From: Anaeramoeba flamelloides
Taxonomy: Eukaryota > Metamonada > Anaeramoebidae
Length of the DNA stretch: 64,000 bases
Reading direction: 5' to 3'
Assembly: GCA_027625915.1 (NCBI GenBank)
Contig: JANTQA010000042.1
Location: 3,236,001-3,300,000, forward strand
Shown: piece by piece, positions 58,218-64,000 of the stretch
Numbering within the stretch: the first letter of the stretch is position 1
Layout of the letters: each line of letters begins with the position of its first letter
Position numbers and translations under genes: made by a program
The notes under the pieces: model-generated
Seen by the model: the letters and a program-made list of their open reading frames with translations, nothing else
The model's database searches: none
Told to the model about the DNA's origin: nothing

Positions 58218-59300
58218 TGAAAAATTTTCAACAAATCGCATTCCAAAAAAAATGAGTACAATAGGAAAATTTTCAACTATTTACTTTAATAATTTAAATT
58301 TTACTGTAAATATCCCAATGTTTACTTTCAAAATTGATTTGAACTTGGGTATATTATTGGGTAGTTGATTGACTGTTGCCTTGGAACAAGAAGAAAAAAA
58401 AATAACAGATTATATATCGAAACACGGAATTATAGTCGTTGTGTACGCATTATTTTGATCACTGTTGGTTGAAAAAAAAAATAAGATGTAATAAAAAAAG
58501 AAAAATAATCCAAAATGAAATTTCCCAAAATATCAAGTATATTGAAATACAAACCCGTCTTAATCCACAATTATTTTCAATATAAATTGAAGAATATTTT
58601 ACATACAAGTTTATAAAAAAATTGTTATAGTGTAAATAAAAAAAAAAAAAAAACTTTTTCAAATTTGAAAACAAATCTTAGATAATATTTCTCATTTTAG
58701 AATTATATATTTAATAATTTATATCAATAATTAAGACCAATTTTTTTTTCTTTATGACAAATGAAAAATTTTGAATATTATATTATAATTACAAGTAATT
58801 AAACATTTTTTTGAAAAGTTATTATAATAATTACCAAAAAACATGCTACTTTTTTTGTTTTAATTGTCTTAATTATTTTATCTGTCAAAATAATCATGGA
58901 ATTTTGATCTATACACCTGTTAACATTAAATATCATCCAATATGGTAGGAAAATTACAGTTCTACATTTTTTGAAATATTCGTAAAAGATCTAGTTATTA
59001 GTAATTTCATTTGAAATTCCTAATAGAATTTTTTTTTATATCTACTTATGATTTAAAATTGATAACAAATGTAACTAATCATAAATATGCAATCGTAGTT
59101 GAGATAAAAATCATTCGTTGAATGAATTGAAATAAAACTTGGGATAAAAATAATTTTATCACCACCATCATTTTGACATTTTCTTTTAACCTAACCTACC
59201 CCCCCCCCACACACACAACAACAAAACACATTTACGTCTTGAAAAACATAAAAACATGAAAAATAAATAATAGTAAAATAAAAAACAAAAAGTATATTTA
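58218..59300. other. AT-rich spacer with a C run and CA repeat
   Basis: No gene seen. A short CCCCCCCCCACACACACAAC tract at about 59200 is the only strongly GC-biased simple sequence in the window. Confidence 0.4.
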
Positions 59301-60310
59301 ATTTGGATTAAAACCTAACAAAGACAAAAAAGAAATTTCACAAGATTTATCAAAGATTAAATATTTGGGAATTTATTTGGAAAAAATTTCACATTTAGTC
59401 TATAATCTGAAAAAGGCAAAAGAAACTTATACAGCTCTAAAAAATTATTCAATAATAATTTACTAACAAATAATTTAAAAATTAGATTATTTAAATCTTT
59501 TATATTAAGCCAATTAACATCTGGATTAGAAATATTAATTATAAAATAGCTACCCTAAACTATTTAAATTCTTGGATTAATTCATGTATTACTGAAATAT
59601 GCAAAATAAACAGAAACACACCAGTTCTTATATATAAAACAGAATTTAAATTTGAAAATTTGATAATATCAATCAATAAAAAGAAATTCAAATTCAAAAA
59701 AAAAATAAAAGAATTATCTCTACCCTATCTGGAAAAATTAATAAAATTTAATCAAAGAATCAACAATAAAATTGATTGGAAGTCGGAATTTAAACCTTCT
59801 TAAAAAAGAAATTTATAATTATAATTATAATGAGTTGTTGAATTCTACCAGTTGGAAGGTACAAAAATATTTTGCAATAACAAAAAAAAAACAATATTCA
59901 CTATTCAAAGATATTTAATTTATCCCTCAAGTTCAACAATTCTAAAATTCAGATCATTTACCAACTGCTTAAATAGAGATTATTATGTAATGAACGAAAA
60001 ATTCAAATAAATTTTGTCCTTTATGTTTAAAATATGAACATAAAGGAAATAATAAAAAATATTGATCACTTTTTATGGGTATGTCATTCCTATGAAAAAG
60101 ATTGATTAATTTTTCTGAAAAAGTTAAAAGAATTAAATTTTAATGAAATAATTTTAATTATGATAGCTTAAAATTCTTTTCGTTAATTAATAATCGTAAA
60201 ATCTATGATCTTACACTTAAATTTCTGAAAGGAAATTTAAGTAAAAGGGCACACAGAGTGTAATTTACACTTCCTTATTAATAAAAAAAAAAAAAAAAAT
60301 AAAAAAAAAA
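59301..60310 (+). mobile_element. 5'-truncated LINE, copy 2
   Basis: Begins inside the reverse-transcriptase frame (LGIYLEKISHLVYNLKKAKE) and runs through WINSCITEICKINRNTPVLI, the zinc-knuckle-like IDHFLWVCHSYEK and KIYDLTLKFLKGNLSKR to a 3' tail GTGTAATTTACACTTC and an A-rich end. The flank AAAGTATATTTA is repeated at 59289-59300 and 60311-60322, a target-site duplication. Several stops and frame changes make it non-coding. It ends 76 bp beyond the stop codon of the DENN gene. It is a close sister of 62655-63941. Confidence 0.85.
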
Positions 60311-60385
60311 AAAGTATATTTATTTCTTTGTAAAAAGATTTTTAAAAATAAATTCAATATTTACAAAAAAAAAAAAAAAAATTAA

Positions 60386-62386
60386 TTAATTTTTTTTTTG
60401 TTTTGGAATTATTTCATCTTTTTTTTGAATTTTTTCATTCATATTTTGTTTTGTGTTTTGAATATTATTTGGCAAATCATCCCACAAATGCATATTTTGA
60501 AGCCTTACATCTGGCAAATCAACAAGTGATAACTTATTTGATAATTTTTTATTTAATGCACATAAATTCTTTTGAAATTTTTGTGATTTTCTTTCATTTA
60601 ATGTTGGTTTTTCATTCTGGATTGTAATTTCCCTTTCTACCATGCACCCGTATCCAAGGTCTTTCCCACCTACCACCCTAACCATTTTGACACTTTCTTT
60701 CACCCTCACCATTCCTCTTTCTGACTGTTGGGTTTTTTTTTCAAGGTTATTTGATTTATTTGTATTTGAAGATTTTCTTAATAGACGATAATCATTTAAT
60801 GGCATTTTTTTTTCACATTTTTTTGATTTTTTTTCAGAGTCGTTTGATGAAACATCAGTCATTTGGTTTTCGTTTACATCTTCATTTGAACATTCGATCA
60901 ATATTTTTTTTTTGGTTTCAATATTATTTTTATTCATTTGTGTTAATAACCACTCCCTGGTTTGGCTTCTAATCATGGATTTTTTATTCATTAGATTATT
61001 TTGTGTCTCAAAAAAATGGGTTGGTAAAAAAATCCTATCCGATGATCTTCTAATATCCTTTTTTGAAATCAATTCCCCAAATAAGTTGAGAATTTTTTGT
61101 TGATCATGATTGCTACCATCCACTTTATTCTTCACCGTTTCGCACTGCTTTCCACCTTCATCTTCATTTCCATTTCCATTTCCATTTTCACCCCCATTCT
61201 TATTTTCATTTCCATTCTTATTCAATAAGACGTTAAAGTTCTCATTTTTCTTCTCATTCACATCCACACTACCCCTTTTATACTGCATTTTCTTTTTTCT
61301 TTCCTTTTTCTTTAAACTTACAGATTTGGATTTTTTGTTGGTTGGTTCTGAATGGTTTTTATTTTTCTTGCAATTCGGGTTATTATTTTTCTTGCAATTC
61401 TGATTATTATTTTGTAAAGGTGCCTTTTTTAAATGCAAGTCCTTTGGTGTGATGATTGTATTTCGGCTTTGAGATTTTGAAGAAAATAATAGTTGCAATT
61501 CATTATTCATTAAGGGGTTTCCTCTTTTTTTCGATTTCTTTCTACTAAATTTTAATGTTTTTCTTTTTTTCTTTTTTTTCTTCTTATTTTTTTTCATTAA
61601 TAAATAATCATTTTTATTATTTAAGCACTTCAACATATCAACTGATATCTTGGAGTTTTCTTTACTGTGTGATTTTTTTTGATTAAAGTTTTTAAAATTT
61701 GTTTTAATTTGATCATTATTTTCGTTCTTATTATTGCCATTAGAAAGTTCAAATATCCTTTGTTCAATAAACACTTCAAACATTTGTGTTTCTGAAAAGG
61801 CACGAAGAAATTTTTGAATTTGCTTTGGCTTGGATGAACGAAAGCTTTTAAAATTAAAAAAATATTTTGATTTTTTGTTTTGGCTTTCTTCAAAAAAGTC
61901 ATCAATATCGCCAAATATTGGAACAAAAAAATTTTGAAATGATTCAACAATCTTTTCCTGTGGGAATATTGCTGTGCTCCTCCACTCTTGAAGATATTTG
62001 ACAAGCGATTCATGCAAATTGGAGACTTGGCGTGAGGGTAAAAGTAGTAAATCTATAGGATCAATTTCAACATTACAATTATCAAGATCAACAAAAGTAA
62101 CTTCTTCCAAATTCAATTGTTTAATTTGCGATAAAAAAGATGTGTGGATACCTATAATATAAGGAATAGGTGCACTGACCGTGACAAAAATTGATTTTGG
62201 TAAAACAGGGATAATTAGGTATTGCCATTCAAAGGGCATCAATAACCCAACCAACGTTTGGATCGCTAAGGAAATGACCTTTAAGCTACACGAAAGGAAA
62301 ATGACTCTCCTTTCAAGTAAAATCGACGCAAAGATACATATTATTTGTTTTGGATTTAATCTATTAAAAATTAAATCAATTGAAAA
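60386..62386 (-). CDS. DENN-domain protein (probable Rab GEF), 3' exon
   Basis: DENN modules activate Rab GTPases in membrane traffic. This exon encodes the central cDENN (FSIDLIFNRLNPKQIICIFA, LLERRVIFLS, LAIQTLVGLLMPFEWQYLII, PVLPKSIF, APIPYIIGIH), about residues 1-110. A dDENN follows (about 130-215, FQNFFVPIFGDIDDF then QIQKFLRAFSETQMFEVFIE). The rest is a long Asn/Lys-rich tail to residue 666, with an end motif DLPDVRLQNMHLWDDLPNNI. The frame runs back beyond a TTG at 62254 to an AG acceptor (ATAACTAG|TTTTCA) at 62387, so the gene continues upstream. The uDENN exon was not found and may lie past the window. The intron before it carries the LINE at 62655. Confidence 0.9.
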   Translation of the reverse strand, partial: FSIDLIFNRLNPKQIICIFASILLERRVIFLSCSLKVISLAIQTLVGLLMPFEWQYLIIPVLPKSIFVTVSAPIPYIIGIHTSFLSQIKQLNLEEVTFVDLDNCNVEIDPIDLLLLPSRQVSNLHESLVKYLQEWRSTAIFPQEKIVESFQNFFVPIFGDIDDFFEESQNKKSKYFFNFKSFRSSKPKQIQKFLRAFSETQMFEVFIEQRIFELSNGNNKNENNDQIKTNFKNFNQKKSHSKENSKISVDMLKCLNNKNDYLLMKKNKKKKKKKRKTLKFSRKKSKKRGNPLMNNELQLLFSSKSQSRNTIITPKDLHLKKAPLQNNNQNCKKNNNPNCKKNKNHSEPTNKKSKSVSLKKKERKKKMQYKRGSVDVNEKKNENFNVLLNKNGNENKNGGENGNGNGNEDEGGKQCETVKNKVDGSNHDQQKILNLFGELISKKDIRRSSDRIFLPTHFFETQNNLMNKKSMIRSQTREWLLTQMNKNNIETKKKILIECSNEDVNENQMTDVSSNDSEKKSKKCEKKMPLNDYRLLRKSSNTNKSNNLEKKTQQSERGMVRVKESVKMVRVVGGKDLGYGCMVEREITIQNEKPTLNERKSQKFQKNLCALNKKLSNKLSLVDLPDVRLQNMHLWDDLPNNIQNTKQNMNEKIQKKDEIIPKQKKN

Positions 62387-62654
62387 CTAGTTATTATTAT
62401 TATTATTATTATGATAATTTAAAATTAATTTCAATCAAAATAATTGTTTTTTTTTTAAAATTTTGAATTTTGAAAATATTGTAATAATTTTGAAAGCAAT
62501 TTAATTGAATTTTTAAAATAATAGGTAGGAATTAAAAAAACAGAAAAATAATAAATATAAAATAAAAAAATTTTAAAAACGAGAGTAAAATTTCTTTTTT
62601 TCATTGAACAATACTATTCTCGAAAAGTCAATTTTATTTAAATGATCTTATTTT

Positions 62655-63941
62655 AGTTTTGATTCAATTAGTTTTAAAATAATTAGAAAAACAATAAAAA
62701 AATTTATTTTAAATAAAATTATAAAAACTTTTTTATTAAAATATTATCAAGGTGTGGGGCTTGGTATATTTCAAAAGGATCCATTATCACCTATAATATT
62801 TGCTCTTTTTTCACATTTTATTTTATTAAAAATAATACCATTAACAACTCATTGTCCAATGTTTGCAGATGATTTAATTTTAATTATAAAAGGAAATATA
62901 AAGCAAATAAATGAAAAATTAATTTTAATATATGAAATAATAACTCAATTTGGATTAAAATCCAATAAAGACAAAACAGAAATTTCACAAGATTTATCAA
63001 AGATTAAATATTTAGGTATTTACTTGGATAAAATTTCACATTTAGTCTATAATCTGAAAAAGGCAAAAGAAACTTTAAATAATTATAAACAATTATTTAA
63101 TAACAATTTACTAACAAATAATTTGAAAATTAGATTATTTAAATCTTTTATATTAAGCCAATTAACATCTGGATTAGAAATATAATTGTGATATAACTAC
63201 CCTAAACTATTTAAAATCTTGGATTAATTAATGTATTACTGGAATATGCAAAATAAACAGAAACACGCCAGTTCTTATATATAAAACAGAATTTAAATTC
63301 GAAAATTTGATAATTTCAATTAATAAAAAGAAATTTAAATTCAAAAACAAATTAAAAGAATTAAGTCTGCCAAATTTAGAAAAATTAATAAAATTCAATC
63401 AAAGAATCAACAATAAAATTAATTGGAATTCTTCAAAAAGAAATTTATAATTATAAATACAATTAGTTGCTAAATTCTACCAGTTGGAAGGTACAAGAAT
63501 ATCTTAAGATAATAAAAAACCAAAAATATTTACTAATCAAAGATATTTAAGTTATCCCTCAAGCTCAACAATTCTAAAATTTAGAACATTTACCAACTGC
63601 TTAAATAGATATTACTATATAATGAAAAAAAAAAATCAAATAAATTTTGTCCTTTATGTTTAAAATATGAACATAAAGGAAATAATAGAAAATATTGATC
63701 ACTTTTTATGGGTATGATCTTCCTATGAAAAAGATAGATTAATATTTTATAACAAATTAAAAGAATTAAATCTTAATGAAATAATTTTAAACTGTGACAG
63801 TTTGAGACTATTTTCATTAATCAATAATCGTAAAATCTATGATTTTACACTTAAATTTCTGAAAGGAAATTTAAGTAAAAGGACATTTAGAGTGTAAATT
63901 ACACTTCTTTCTCAATAAAAAAAAAAAAAAAAAAAAAAAAA
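62655..63941 (+). mobile_element. 5'-truncated LINE, copy 1, with 15-bp target duplication
   Basis: Coding starts at the truncation point: VLIQLVLKIIRKTIKKFILN, then GLGIFQKDPLSPIIFALF (RT palm), FADDLILI (catalytic Asp pair) and IKYLGIYLDKISHL. The first frame closes at 63185. The later C-terminal part (CKINRNTPVLIYKTEF, zinc-knuckle-like region, KFLKGNLSKRTFRV) is in shifted or interrupted frames. The 3' end is GTGTAAATTACACTTC plus a run of about 28 A. AAATGATCTTATTTT occurs at 62640-62654 and again at 63942-63956. Only the RT and 3' part are present, so it cannot move by itself. It sits in the intron upstream of the DENN exon, antisense to that gene. Confidence 0.9.
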
Positions 63942-64000
63942 AAATGATCTTATTTTTAAAAAATAACCATTTGAAATACTATACAATACAACCAAATTCA

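Noticed and set aside
60386-62254. DENN protein starting at 62254
   Set aside because: That position is a TTG in the middle of the cDENN domain; conserved residues continue upstream to 62386.

Overview
This is very AT-rich nuclear DNA from a microbial eukaryote. Gene density is low: eight convincing protein genes in 64 kb. Introns are GT-AG, the proteins are lysine/asparagine/glutamate-rich, and TAA and TAG act as ordinary stops. The gene set (LisH-RasGEF, a second RasGEF, CAP-Gly, DENN, Kv channel, CH-domain protein, FHA protein, ubiquilin) is rich in small-GTPase and cytoskeletal regulators. That fits a free-living amoeboid or flagellate protist, and an Anaeramoeba-like genome is my best guess. 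The guess rests on composition and gene style only. No tRNA, rRNA or CRISPR array was seen.

Layout. 1-4581 has no gene. 4582-5595 (-) is the pore-bearing last exon of a voltage-gated K+ channel. 5596-18179 is mostly transposon debris: a tandem duplication, several terminal-inverted-repeat (TIR) elements, two palindromic MITEs and one doubtful small two-exon gene. 18180-22854 (-) is a three-exon LisH-REM-CDC25 Ras exchange factor whose second intron is swollen to 2.6 kb by repeats. 24.8-27.9 kb holds LINE remnants, hairpin arrays and a MITE. 28245-29507 (-) is a four-exon CAP-Gly/coiled-coil protein. 32903-37489 (+) is a ubiquilin/Dsk2-like locus with a 3.5 kb repeat-filled intron and frame breaks. 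39113-40093 (-) is an FHA protein of the NIPP1/kanadaptin type. 43.0-45.0 kb has TIR elements. 45355-46707 (+) is a single-exon RasGEF. 46.7-52.0 kb is more repeats with one decayed exon. 52046-55615 (-) is a 1189-residue CH-domain protein with acidic repeats. 60386-62386 (-) is the 3' exon of a DENN-domain protein, bracketed by two 5'-truncated copies of one LINE family with target-site duplications.

The most unusual structure is a family of modular hairpin arrays at 10.5, 20.4, 25.5-26.7 and 35.5-36.6 kb. Each is a run of long near-perfect hairpins joined by a short CCTAACGGCG-type hinge, often headed by tandem GTGCCGTCGA-like decamers. In two places an array starts exactly where the coding part of a LINE copy ends. 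They may therefore be the structured 3' tail of that LINE, or an element that parasitises it.

Functionally the genes do not form an operon-like unit. Their shared theme is signalling and trafficking: two Ras activators, one Rab-GEF-like DENN protein, one microtubule-binding CAP-Gly protein and one probable actin-binding CH protein. Coordinates of splice sites and repeat ends were read by eye and may be off by a base or a few.
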